64,000 nt of DNA from Streptomyces leeuwenhoekii (lineage in GTDB: Bacteria; Actinomycetota; Actinomycetes; Streptomycetales; Streptomycetaceae). Within the stretch, counting starts at the first letter, position 1; each line of letters starts with the position of its first letter. Position numbers and translations under genes: made by a program. Shown piece after piece: positions 27,543-36,396 of this stretch. Under the pieces are notes generated by a model. That model made no database searches and was not told the DNA's origin. It worked only from the letters and a program-made list of their open reading frames with translations. The stretch spans positions 2,990,001-3,054,000 of the forward strand of contig NZ_LN831790.1 of assembly GCF_001013905.1 (NCBI RefSeq), read 5' to 3'.

Positions 27543-28172
27543 GTGGAACTGGCCTATTACTCGGATTACGCCGTGCGCCTCGTCAACACCGAGGAACCGG
27601 TCCGGGGCAAGGACGCCCTGACCTCCATCGAGGCGGTCCGCGGGCTCTTCGGCGAGAACCAGTCGGCGGCCCGGCGCGCCACCGAGGCCGACGTCACCCG
27701 CTTCCGCTCGGTCCGGGCACGGCTGCGCGCGGTCTTCGAAGCGGCGGACGGGGGCGACGAGACACTCGCCGTGGACCTGCTGAACTCCCTGCTCCTGGAG
27801 TTCCCGGTGAGCCCGCAGATCTCCGGCCACGACCACCGCGACGACGACGGCCGTCCGCTGTGGCACATGCATCTGGCGGACCACCCGTCGAACGCCACCG
27901 CCGGTTACGCGGCCATCGCCGCGATGGGCCTGGCCTTCCACCTGACGGAGTACGGCGTGGACCGCCTGGGCCTGTGCGAGGCGTCGCCCTGCCGCAACGC
28001 GTATCTGGACACCTCGACCAACCGCTCCCGGCGCTACTGCTCCGACCGCTGCGCCACCCGGGCCAACGTGGCCGCCTACCGCGCCCGCAAGCGCCTGGAA
28101 GCGGACCGGTCGCACAGCACCGGCCTCACGGCCGACAGCGCCCAGCGGACCAGCGCGAACGGCGAGCGCTGA
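27543..28172 (+). CDS. ABATE / CGNR zinc-finger domain protein
   Basis: 209 residues from GTG 27543 with AAGGAC upstream. The N-terminal 130 residues fit the ABATE domain (DYAVRLVNTEEP, ALTSIEAVRGLFGEN). The C-terminal zinc finger is C-x5-C ... YCSDRC, where the family's eponymous CGNR is replaced by CATR; the four cysteines remain. Probably a stress-linked DNA-binding regulator. Its last 97 bases overlap, in antisense, the 3' end of sodX. Confidence 0.88.
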   Translation: MELAYYSDYAVRLVNTEEPVRGKDALTSIEAVRGLFGENQSAARRATEADVTRFRSVRARLRAVFEAADGGDETLAVDLLNSLLLEFPVSPQISGHDHRDDDGRPLWHMHLADHPSNATAGYAAIAAMGLAFHLTEYGVDRLGLCEASPCRNAYLDTSTNRSRRYCSDRCATRANVAAYRARKRLEADRSHSTGLTADSAQRTSANGER

Positions 28173-28510
28173 GCGGGCTTGCGCGGCCGGAAGCGGAAGC
28201 GGACCCGACCGAGCACCAGCTCCTCGGGGACGACCCCGTAGTCGGTGCTGTCCCCACCCGCGTAGGAGTTGTCCCCGAGCACCCACCAGCCGCCCTCGCG
28301 CCGCTCCGCGGCCCGCTTGACGACGAGCAGGTCCTGCTGGAAGGGGTGCCGCAGCACCACCACGTCACCCGGCCTGACCCGGGCGCCCCAGTGCACCAGG
28401 AGCCGGTCCCCGTGGTACAGCGTCGGCACCATCGACGGCCCGGACACCTCGGCCGGCCCGAACGGCAGCGTCCCCCTCGTGCCTTCGGTCCCCTGCGACA
28501 GCTCCGGCAT
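28076..28510 (-). CDS. sodX: Nickel-type superoxide dismutase maturation protease
   Basis: 144 residues from ATG 28510; a GTG directly before it is also possible, and both share a GGGGAGG site. It is an S24/S26-type signal-peptidase-like serine protease that removes the SodN propeptide so that nickel can bind. The catalytic Ser is S26 in GPSMVPTL and the general-base Lys is K65 in LLVVKRAAE; the conserved GDNSYAGGDSTDYG follows. It is divergent from sodN, the usual arrangement. Its 3' end runs 97 bases into the convergent CGNR gene. Confidence 0.92.
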   Translation of the reverse strand: MPELSQGTEGTRGTLPFGPAEVSGPSMVPTLYHGDRLLVHWGARVRPGDVVVLRHPFQQDLLVVKRAAERREGGWWVLGDNSYAGGDSTDYGVVPEELVLGRVRFRFRPRKPAQRSPFALVRWALSAVRPVLCDRSASRRLRAR

Positions 28511-28655
28511 CACCCGGCACCTCCCCGGTCATTCCTCCACCAGTCCCAGTCTCACCCCGGACTTTTGTCCTAAGCCCATGGGGGCACCCGCGAAAACACG
28601 TCTCCCAGGGAGTAATGTCCCCCCTGAGAAGACGATCACGAGGAAGGATTGCTCC

Positions 28656-29051
28656 ATGCTTTCCCGCCTGTTTGCCCCCAAGGTCAAGGTCAGCGCGCAC
28701 TGCGACCTGCCCTGCGGTGTGTACGACCCGGCCCAGGCCCGCATCGAGGCGGAGTCGGTCAAGGCCGTCCAGGAGAAGATGGCCGGCAACGACGACCCGC
28801 ACTTCCAGGCGCGTGCCACGGTCATCAAGGAGCAGCGCGCGGAGCTGGCCAAGCACCACGTCTCCGTGCTGTGGAGCGACTACTTCAAGGCCCCGCACTT
28901 CGAGAAGTACCCGGAGCTGCACCAGCTCGTCAACGACACCCTGAAGGCCCTCTCGGCCGCCAAGGCGTCGACCGACCCGGCCACCGGCCAGAAGGCGCTG
29001 GACTACATCGCCCAGATCGACAAGATCTTCTGGGAGACCAAGAAGGCTTGA
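28656..29051 (+). CDS. sodN: Nickel superoxide dismutase
   Basis: 131 residues from ATG 28656 with AGGAAGG upstream. The 14-residue propeptide ends before His15; the mature enzyme begins HCDLPCGVY, whose His1, Cys2 and Cys6 ligate nickel. Mature length is 117 residues, the normal size. It removes superoxide in the cytoplasm and needs SodX for processing. The last codons (acc aag aag gct tga) belong to the attachment-site repeat of the island inserted here. A second copy of the tail (acc aag aag gcc tga), followed by a strong hairpin, lies 5.3 kb downstream, so sodN has probably lost its native 3' UTR and terminator. The divergent neighbour is sodX. Confidence 0.95.
   Translation: MLSRLFAPKVKVSAHCDLPCGVYDPAQARIEAESVKAVQEKMAGNDDPHFQARATVIKEQRAELAKHHVSVLWSDYFKAPHFEKYPELHQLVNDTLKALSAAKASTDPATGQKALDYIAQIDKIFWETKKA
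29036..29047 (+). repeat. Putative attL core in the sodN 3' end
   Basis: GACCAAGAAGGC, within the last codons of sodN and 12 bases before the integrase remnant. Confidence 0.6.
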
Positions 29052-29058
29052 TCTTGGA

Positions 29059-30010
29059 TCATGCCGTTTGACCTGCGATTTCCTTGGTCGCCTGGTCATC
29101 CTGTCCGCACCCGGTCCGCAGGCCGCCGAGCACGGCGTCCATGACGGTCCGGGTGCGGTTTTCTTCGCCCGGCCACAGGTGGGCGTAGATCCGCAGCGTG
29201 ATGACGGCGGACGCGTGGCCGAGGACCAGCTGGACCTGCTTGACGCTCGCTCCGCCTGCGATGAGGGCGGAGGCGAAGAAGTGGCGCAGGTCGTGGGTCA
29301 CCATGTGCGGCAACTCGACGGGCTTACGGCCCTCGCGCTCGGCTGTCGCGTTCTCCGCCGCCTGGAGGGCCCTGCGGGCGCAGTTCCACTCCGTCTTCCA
29401 GCGGCGGTATTTGAGGGGCGCGCCCTCCTCCGTCGTGAACAGCCACTCCTTGGAGGGGCGTGCCGCGAGGTGCGTGAGAAGGGCGTCCGTGACGACCTCG
29501 CCGACCGGGACCGTACGCCGCGACTTGACAGTCTTCGGCGGGCCGATCTTCCCGGACTGGAGGCGCTGACGCTCGACGCGGATGGTGCCGACTTTGAAGT
29601 CGACGTCCGACACCTTGAGGCCGAGCAACTCGCCTCTTCGCAAGCCTGATCCGGCCAGCGTGACGATCGCCGCGCGGATGTACGGCGGCATCACACGGGC
29701 CATGGCCTCGACCTGCGCAACCGTGGGCGGGGTGACCTCCTCGTCCGGCAGTTGGGCGGGAGGGTGATCCGGCGGCACGGGCTGGACGCGATGACCTTGT
29801 CCTCGACGGCCGCGGTCATGAGGCGTACGAGGACGTCGTAGACGTTGCGTACGCTGCCGGGGCCCAGTTGTTCGGACAGGCTCTTGAACAGAACCTGTAT
29901 GTCGTTCCGGCGTATCGCCGCCATGGCGCGGGAGCCCAGCGCCGGGACGAGGTGCAGCCGCAGTGCGTTGTCGGTGATGCGCTCGGCCGCCTCGCCCACG
30001 ATGACGTTGT
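29059..30010 (-). pseudogene. Tyrosine recombinase (phage-type integrase), truncated and frameshifted
   Basis: The catalytic domain is intact in one frame (29059 to about 29750): GSGLRRGELLGL with the first Arg, HDLRHFFASALIAGG (HxxR), LGHASAVITLRIY and its Tyr nucleophile. The core-binding domain continues in another frame (about 29752 to 30010): ITDNALRLHLVPALGSR, VYDVLVRLMTAAVEDKVIAS, ending CRRITLPPN. Restoring one base near 29751 would give PPN-LPDEEVTPP and rejoin the frames. The N-terminal arm-binding region is missing; sequence switches to an RHS gene on the opposite strand at about 30010. Hence inactive. Confidence 0.85.
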
Positions 30011-33000
30011 CGACCGCAACGCCGAGGGGGCCGCCACAGAGCGGCTTGGCCCAGGCTTGGTCAACCTGCTCACCGGTGACTACACCCTTTCCGAGACGGA
30101 CGTGTCCGCGTTCGCGCTCTCCGTTTCGCGCACTGCCTCGTCCAGGACTCCCAACAAGGGTGCCGAGGAAGAGGGCCAGGCTGCCATCTTCGGCAAGGAA
30201 TGGGTGTCTGGCACGGTCGCGCAGCTCACGGAGTCGAACTCCACCTACCTGCGCAAGGTGTCCGACACGGCCGTAGACGTGGTCTCGGCAGACGGTGACA
30301 GCATCCACTTCACCGCCAACGCCGCGAAGGACGGCTGGATCCCCGAGCCGGGCTCGGAGTCCCTCACGCTGACGGGCAGTGTGAGCGGCAGCTTCACGCT
30401 GGCCGACACCGAGGGGATCAAAACCACCTTCACCAAGCCCGAGGCGAGCGCCACGACATGGCAGGTGTCGAAGACCGAGCCTCTCGGCCTCACCGGAAAC
30501 AGCACGACCGTCGTGTCCGAGACCGTCACCTCGGGCGGCAAGACACTCGCCCGCCCCAAGCGGGTCATCGCTCCGAATTCCGGTGTCGCCTCGGCGTCCT
30601 GTTCGTCGGATCCGGCCACGAAGGGGTGCCGTGTCCTTGAGTTCGTCTACGCGACGAACACCACTGCCACCAGCAGCGCGTTCGGCGACTACAGCGGGCA
30701 GGTCAAGGAGATCCGCCTCTGGGCAACGGAACCTGGCGCGTCGAACGCCACATCCAAGGTCTCGCAGACCTATGCCTACGACGACCTCGGCAGGCTGCGG
30801 GAGGCTTGGAACCCGCAGATCAGTCCCGCTCTGAAGACGAGCTACACCTACGACAGCTCTGGTCGGGTCACCCGGCTCACGCAGCCTGGCGATCTGCCGT
30901 GGAACTTCAGCTATGGCAAAGCGGGTGGCGGCTCGGCGGCTGCCGACGGGATGCTCCTCACCGTCTCCCGGCCCGCCCTGCAGCAAGGCACACTCGACGT
31001 GGTGGACGGCGAGGCCGTAACCAGCCTCGTTTACGACGTGCCGCTGACCGGCACAGCAGCCCCCTACCCGATGGGCTCCTCCAACGTCAGGGCATGGGGA
31101 CAGACCGACACGCCAACCGACGCAACCGCGATCTTCCTCGCCGACGTGAAGCCTGCCTCCCATGCCGGTGGCGGACTTACGGCCACTGACTATCGGCGCG
31201 CCAGCATCCACTACCTGGGCGCCTCGGGGCGCGAGGTCAACTTTGTCGTGCCGGGCGGACACACCACGACCACCGAGCACGACCAGCACGGCAACACCGT
31301 CCGCCAGCTCTCCGCCGCCAACCGGGCAATCGCGCTCGGAGGGACTGCGGCCGACCGGGAGCAGCAGGCGGAGCTGGGCATCGGTCAGCTGACCAGTGCC
31401 GAGCGCGCCGAATTGCTCTCCGACCGGTGGGTGTACAACGGCACCGGGACCCGCGAACTGGAAGAGTTCGGGCCCCTGCACAGGGTGGATCTCGCTTCCG
31501 ACCTCAGATCCGGCACAACCACTCTTGTTCCCTCCGGTACTTCGGTGACCGGGCGCTCCTGGACGCTGACCACGTACGACGAGGGTCGCCCCACGGACGG
31601 CACAGCCAAGGTCAAAGACCAGGTCACCAAGGTCTCCTCGGGTCTGGAGGTGCGCGAGCACCCCGGCGTCCAAGGGGAGGCACGGATCACAGAGACCACG
31701 TACGACTGGGCCAAGGGTCTTCCCGTGAAGTCCATCCAGGACCCAACTGGACTGGCCCTGACCACCACGACGGAGTACGACGCACAAGGTCGCGTAGCCA
31801 AGAAGATTCAGCCCGGCGCCGCCGGGACCGACGCCACGACCCAAGTGATCACCTACTGGGCGGCAACCGGAACCGGAACATGCCAGGGACGCCCCGAGTG
31901 GGCCGACCAGGTGTGCACCACCAGCCCAGGAGGTGCGATCACTGGCGGCGGATCCAACCCCACTCAGTTGCCGGCCAGCACGACGGAATACGACCGGTGG
32001 GGAAACCCGGCCAAGGTCACTGACACCGCGAACGCTGTGACCCGGACCACCATCACGTCCTACGACGATGCCGGCCGCGTCACCACGGTGAAGACGAGCG
32101 GCGGCACAGGACAATCTCTCCCGGAGAACACCACCGAGTACGACACCGCCACCGGCCGCGCGGTCAAGACCGTGTCGCCCACCGCCGGTACCATCACCAA
32201 GCAGTACGACAAACTCGGCCGTCTTGTCTCCTACACAGACGCCGACAACGGCAAGACCACGACCGAGTACGACATCCTCAACCGCCCGGTCAAGGTGAGT
32301 GACTCGGTCCCGTCAACCGTCACCTACACGTACGATCACTCCGTTGAGCCGCGGGGCCTGGCCACGACCACGACAGACTCGGTCGCTGGTGCCTTCCAGG
32401 CGACGTACGACGCGGACGGCTCGGTCAGCAGCGAGAAGATGCCCGGCGGCTACACCCTCAAGGTGACCGACGACACGACGGGTGCGACTGTCAATCGCAC
32501 CTACACCCGGGACAGCGACGGCACCATCGTCTACTCGGACACGGTGGCCACAACGGCTCACAACCAGGTGTCGCGGCATGCCGGCTGGTCCGACCAGACC
32601 TACCGATACGATGCAGCGGGACGTCTCTCCACTGTCGAGGACACCTCCGCGACGATCTGCACCCGCCGTGCGTACACCTTCGACGCCCGCACCAACCGCA
32701 AGTCCCTGACCACCGCGACCGGCTCGCCGGGCGCCGACTGCCCCACCAGCGGAGGCACCACCACCAATTACACCTACGACAGCGCGGACAGGCTCGTCGA
32801 CACCGGCTACACGTACGACGCGTTCGGTCGCTCCACTGCGGTGCCAGGTGACGGCACGTTCAGCTTCTACGTCAACGACCTCGTCTACCGGCAGACCGCG
32901 AACGGCGAGCGTCAGACCTGGGCCCTCGACGCGGCACAGCGCTTCCGGTCCTGGACGGTGGAGACCGGCAGCGGCAGCTCGTGGACCACGGTGCAGACCA

Positions 33001-33790
33001 AGCTGAACCACTACTGCAGCGAGTCCGACAGCCCGCGCTGGATCGTCGAGGACACCTCGACCGGAGCAGTGACTCGTAACGTCTCCACGGCGAGCGGCGA
33101 ACTGACCGCGACCACGAGCAAGACCGGGGACCGCGTTCTCCAGCTTGCGAACATCCATGGGGACGTTGCCCTCCTGCTGCCGCTGGACAGCAGCGCGGCT
33201 CCGCTCGCGCTCGACAGTGACGAGAACGGCAACCCGAGGCCAGGCCAGCAGGACACCCGCTACGGCTGGCTGGGCGGGAAGCAGCGCTCAGGTGAGACCC
33301 TCACCGGTCTCACCCTGATGGGGGTTCGGGTCTACAACCCGGATACCGGACGCTTCCTTTCGGTCGACCCGATCGTCGGGGGTGGCGCGAACCTCTACGG
33401 CTACCCTGGTGACCCGATCAGCCAGTACGACCTCGACGGCCAGAAATGGAAGTGCAAGGCCAAGTGTGCTCTGGTCGGCAGTGACCCCAAATGCACCGGA
33501 TACGTCTGGGCGCGGGTTCGGGCAAGACCCAGGACGCGGCAAGCAAAGCGGCGAAGAAGGACGCTTCCAGCCAGGCACCACGAGGCTGCCGCACCAAGCA
33601 CTGCCGGACTCTTGACTGCACTAAGAGCAGTTTCCGGCAGTGGTGGGATGCCGACTTCAATCCGAGGGTGATCCACACACGTAACCCTCCTGACTGGATG
33701 CGTCGACAGAACCGCTGGAGCTGGGGCATCGCGTGGTACTCCTACGTCTGGCGTGGCACGTACGGCAGCTGGTGCGGATGCGGTCCGTGA
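30011..33790 (+). pseudogene. RHS/YD-repeat protein, 5'-truncated and frameshifted near its C-terminus
   Basis: Homology begins abruptly at about 30017 (ERLGPGLVNLLTGDYT) inside the antisense of the integrase remnant, so signal peptide, N-terminal domains and start codon are gone. YD repeats follow: YAYDDLGRLREAWNPQ, YTYDSSGRVTRL, TEYDAQGRVAKKI, TSYDDAGRVTTV, KQYDKLGRLVSYTD, YRYDAAGRLSTVED. The RHS core-associated motif is YNPDTGRFLSVDPIVGG with NLYGYPGDPISQYDLDG near 33330-33440. In this frame translation ends at 33671 in basic low-quality sequence. One extra G in the TGGG run near 33508 would continue into the alternative frame ending at 33790 (SGKTQDAASKAAKKDA, RGCRTKHCRTLDC), a likely native tail. 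RHS proteins are polymorphic toxins or surface proteins; this copy is probably dead. Confidence 0.82.
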
Positions 33791-33889
33791 CCGATCTGAG
33801 AGCTGACGCCCGATAGGTCGACGGGGATCGGCCGCCGCTCTACCCGGTGGCTGATCCCCTTCGTCATCCCCAACTGAAGGACTCAGAAA

Positions 33890-34114
33890 GTGAGTGACAT
33901 GCCTGAGCTCTGGAAAGTGGTCATCGCGCTGGAAGCCACAGCGGAGCAGAAGGACGCTCTCGTTGACCGCTTCGTCGACGCCATTTGCCCAGATCCCAAT
34001 CACGAGGGTTGGTGCGATACACCGTGGGCCGTAGATGTGATCGAGGGCGCCTCGCTCAGCCCAGATGAGCAAGAGCGGCTATGGGACAAGATCAAGGACA
34101 CCATGGAAGGTTGA
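33890..34114 (+). CDS. Small acidic protein, possible immunity partner of the RHS tail
   Basis: 74 residues from GTG 33890 with GAAGGA eight bases upstream. It is rich in Asp/Glu (MPELWKVVIALEATAEQ, VDAICPDPNHEGWCDTPWAV, LSPDEQERLWDKIKD) and has no membrane segment. The family is not recognised. Position 100 bases after the RHS C-terminal frame, on the same strand, is where immunity genes usually lie, which is the only functional hint. Confidence 0.6.
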   Translation: MSDMPELWKVVIALEATAEQKDALVDRFVDAICPDPNHEGWCDTPWAVDVIEGASLSPDEQERLWDKIKDTMEG

Positions 34115-34310
34115 CCCGCGGCTGTGCCCTGCCGACGGTGTCATCTGACTCAAGGAGAACACCCCGAGTCGGCAGCCAGTCCGCGCACAGTCCGCAAGAC
34201 GCCCGCTCAAGACCATCGCACCCCATCGTCACCAATCGCCAAAAGGCAAGGTCAGCGCCCCACAGGAAACATCCCCGCAGGTCACCGGCCCGGCCCACTA
34301 CTAGGAGACG

Positions 34311-34325
34311 ACCAAGAAGGCCTGA
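34311..34325 (+). pseudogene. Displaced original 3' end of sodN (attR side)
   Basis: acc aag aag gcc tga encodes T-K-K-A-stop, identical to the SodN C-terminus but using GCC, the host-preferred alanine codon, where sodN now has GCT. GACCAAGAAGGC (34310-34321) is the direct repeat shared with sodN. Confidence 0.6.
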
Positions 34326-34392
34326 CCCGGGCTTTCGTGAGTCCGCCTTCGCGGGCCGGCGATCGGTGCACCATCGCGGGCCACGGGCGATC

Positions 34393-34430
34393 CGAAGGGG
34401 CCCGGCCGGTTTTCCGGCCGGGCCCCTTCG
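34393..34430. terminator. Perfect 17-bp hairpin, probable original sodN terminator
   Basis: CGAAGGGGCCCGGCCGG (34393-34409), TTTT loop, and the exact reverse complement (34414-34430). It lies 68 bases after the displaced sodN stop and also downstream of the minus-strand zinc-ribbon gene, so it is usable in both directions. Confidence 0.8.
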
Positions 34431-34488
34431 TCCTTCTCCCGCCCGCCTTCGGCGGCGGGCGGGAGAAACGGGGAATGCGCCGAGCGGG

Positions 34489-34746
34489 TCAGGAGCTGTC
34501 CCGGAGCCCGCCGCGCGGCCCGCTCCGGTTCGCGCCGGGGGACGCGGCGGTCGTCCCCCGCATCGCGTTCCTCCCCTTCGGCGCCTGGGCGTTCTCGGGG
34601 GCCTGCGCGGGGTGCGCCTCGCATCCGGGGTTGCGGCATGGGCCGGGCCTCCATACCGGGACCCACGCGCCCAGCGTCTTGTGGCGCCGGACGACCGTCT
34701 CGACCTGCTGCCCGCAGGAGGGGCAGACGTGCTTCCTGCCGTCCAT
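34489..34746 (-). CDS. Small zinc-ribbon-like protein
   Basis: 85 residues from ATG 34746. The first 45 residues have two Cys pairs, HVCPSCGQQVETVV and GPCRNPGCEAHP, suited to bind one zinc. The rest is Ala/Pro/Arg-rich and probably disordered. Function unknown. It starts 26 bases after the DHFR-like gene on the same strand, so it may be co-transcribed with it. Confidence 0.6.
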   Translation of the reverse strand: MDGRKHVCPSCGQQVETVVRRHKTLGAWVPVWRPGPCRNPGCEAHPAQAPENAQAPKGRNAMRGTTAASPGANRSGPRGGLRDSS

Positions 34747-34772
34747 GGATCCAGCGTAGAGCCGATGGCGGC

Positions 34773-35357
34773 TCAGCGCTTGCGGCCGTACGTCCGCACC
34801 ACCAGACCGTTGTCGAGAGTACGCACCGATTCCAGCGTGAAGGCCGGGACGGCGGCCGCCGAGCGGAACATCGGCATGCCGGAGCCCAGCACGAGCGGGT
34901 ACGTCTTGATCACGAGTTCGTCGATCTCGTCGATCAGTTGCCCGGCGACGTCGGAGCCGCCGCAGAGGTAGATGCCGAGGTCGCCGTCCTCCGCCTTCAG
35001 TGCGCGGACGCGGCCGACCAGGTCCGAGGAGATGATCTCCACATGCGGGTCGGGCGACTCGGTGAGGGTGCGCGAGGCCACGTACTCGCGCAGATGGGCG
35101 TAGGGGCTGGTGATGCCCTCCTTCAGCGCCAGGTCGTAGCTGGCACGGCCCTGGACGATCGTGTCGAACCGCTTGTTCGGCACGTCGTCGAAGCCCATGG
35201 CCCGGCGGCCGGCGGTCGGCATGGTCTCCGGGTACTCCGCCTTGATGAAGGCGATGAAAGCCTCGTCGACGAAGGCGAACATCGAGGACGCGTCACCGCT
35301 CGGGTCTCCGATGAACCCGTCGATCGAGCAGGCGATGAAGTAGGTGAGCTTGCGCAA
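34773..35357 (-). CDS. Dihydrofolate reductase / RibD C-terminal family protein
   Basis: 194 residues from a TTG at 35357 (TTG CGC AAG CTC); GAGA lies upstream and no ATG/GTG is available nearby. The start KLTYFIACSIDGFIGDPSGD and the later GDLGIYLCGGSDVAGQL and DELVIKTYPLVLGSGMPMF are characteristic of the RibD_C/YwjB-like DHFR superfamily. It binds NADPH in related proteins; the substrate is unknown and it is not the housekeeping FolA. Confidence 0.88.
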   Translation of the reverse strand: MRKLTYFIACSIDGFIGDPSGDASSMFAFVDEAFIAFIKAEYPETMPTAGRRAMGFDDVPNKRFDTIVQGRASYDLALKEGITSPYAHLREYVASRTLTESPDPHVEIISSDLVGRVRALKAEDGDLGIYLCGGSDVAGQLIDEIDELVIKTYPLVLGSGMPMFRSAAAVPAFTLESVRTLDNGLVVRTYGRKR

Positions 35358-35537
35358 GTCGATCTCTTTTCTCAGGGTTCCGGGTTCGAGGGGCCGCCTT
35401 CGTCCGTGCGGACGGGGCCGCCGTGACGCCTCGGGTGCAGTTGTAGCGGCTGGGCGGCCGGGAGCACATCCGCTTTTCCCGGCCGGGACGGCCGTCGCCG
35501 CCGGCCGCCGGAGGAGCGGGGCGGGGGCGGGCGCTGG

Positions 35538-36146
35538 TCAGCGGGCCGGCGGGCGCGGTTCGCGCCACATCGGCCACATACGGGGACCCTCCGGCAGGTC
35601 GAGGGCCGGACCGGTGCGGGCGAAGCCGAGACGCTCGTACAGCCGGCGGCTGCGGTCGCTGCTCGCCTCCAGATAGGCGGGGAGGTTCTCGCGGTCGCAG
35701 CGGCCGAGGACCGACTCGATCAGCGCGGTGCCGAGGCCCTCGCCCTGCCGCCCGGGGGTGACGCCGATCATCCACAGGTATTCGTGCGCCCGGCCCGCGG
35801 GATGGATCCCGGCCGTCAGGCGGCCGATCAGTTCGACGCGCTCGTTGTCCGGGTCCACCGCCGCGCGCAGCCGCGCGGGGCCGTCGTCGTCCGTGCCACC
35901 GGCGTGATCGTCCGCGGGCACGGAGAGCCACAGCGCGCAGGCCGCGCCGTCCTCGGTGACGTCGACGCGTCCCTCGGCGAGCACCAGATCGGTGAAGGCG
36001 GCCATGAGCCTGGGGTGCGTGCTGCGCCGGTGGTCGGCGCCGGGGAACACCCAGGCGCTCACCGGGTCGTCCTGGAAGGACTCGTCCAGCAGCCGGACGA
36101 CCAGCTCCCGGTCGTCCTCGCCCGCCGCGCGGATCGCCACGCCCAT
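35538..36146 (-). CDS. GNAT family N-acetyltransferase
   Basis: 202 residues from ATG 36146 with GAGGGG upstream. The acetyl-CoA motif A is YLWMIGVTPGRQGEGLGTAL, followed by ENLPAYLEASSDRSRRLYER and GFARTG, typical of GNAT enzymes. Substrate unknown. It is downstream of the polyprenyl synthase gene but separated by a terminator-like hairpin, so probably independently transcribed. Confidence 0.9.
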   Translation of the reverse strand: MGVAIRAAGEDDRELVVRLLDESFQDDPVSAWVFPGADHRRSTHPRLMAAFTDLVLAEGRVDVTEDGAACALWLSVPADDHAGGTDDDGPARLRAAVDPDNERVELIGRLTAGIHPAGRAHEYLWMIGVTPGRQGEGLGTALIESVLGRCDRENLPAYLEASSDRSRRLYERLGFARTGPALDLPEGPRMWPMWREPRPPAR

Positions 36147-36278
36147 GCCCCACCCCTCGCCTCGACCGGTCTCGCCCGTACGGCGGTTGAAGACTAGCGG
36201 GTGGCCGTGGCGGAGATCCCCGCAATGCGGCCGGAAAGCGGCGGGCGGGCCGGAGAGGGAAGGGGGCGACAGCCGGAA

Positions 36279-36317
36279 GGCGGGTCCCGCACACCGTGGG
36301 GCAGTGCGGGACCCGCC
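36279..36317 (-). terminator. Perfect 14-bp hairpin after the polyprenyl synthase gene
   Basis: GGCGGGTCCCGCAC (36279-36292) pairs with GTGCGGGACCCGCC (36304-36317) around an 11-base loop, about 80 bases past the synthase stop. Confidence 0.7.
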
Positions 36318-36396
36318 GGGCCGGAGCCCTCGGCGGTGCGGCCGTACGCCGGTCAGGTGTCGTACGGTCCTACAGGGCTCCGGGGCCTTGAGGCGC

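Larger units (their letters stand above)
29036..34321. mobile_element. Decayed integrative island inserted at the 3' end of sodN
   Basis: About 5.3 kb bounded by the 12-base direct repeat GACCAAGAAGGC at 29036-29047 and 34310-34321. The repeat encodes the C-terminus of SodN in both places (TKKA then stop). Inside are a broken tyrosine-recombinase gene whose 3' end lies eight bases from sodN, a truncated RHS gene and a small acidic protein. Codon and base use is less GC-biased than in the flanks. No replication or transfer genes remain. The short repeat alone would be weak; the matching sodN coding tail, the stop codon and the adjacent integrase together make the case. Confidence 0.7.
34115..34488. 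other. Island right end and displaced sodN 3' UTR
   Basis: 374 bases without a gene. 34115-34309 is unrecognised island sequence. 34310-34321 is the putative attR core. 34311-34325 repeats the sodN tail with stop. 34326-34430 would be the native sodN 3' UTR ending in a perfect hairpin. Confidence 0.6.

Noticed and set aside
29868..33671. Single fused frame from integrase antisense into RHS as an intact 1,267-residue protein
   Set aside because: The first 50 codons are antisense of integrase without a ribosome site, and the end is frameshifted; treated as a pseudogene.
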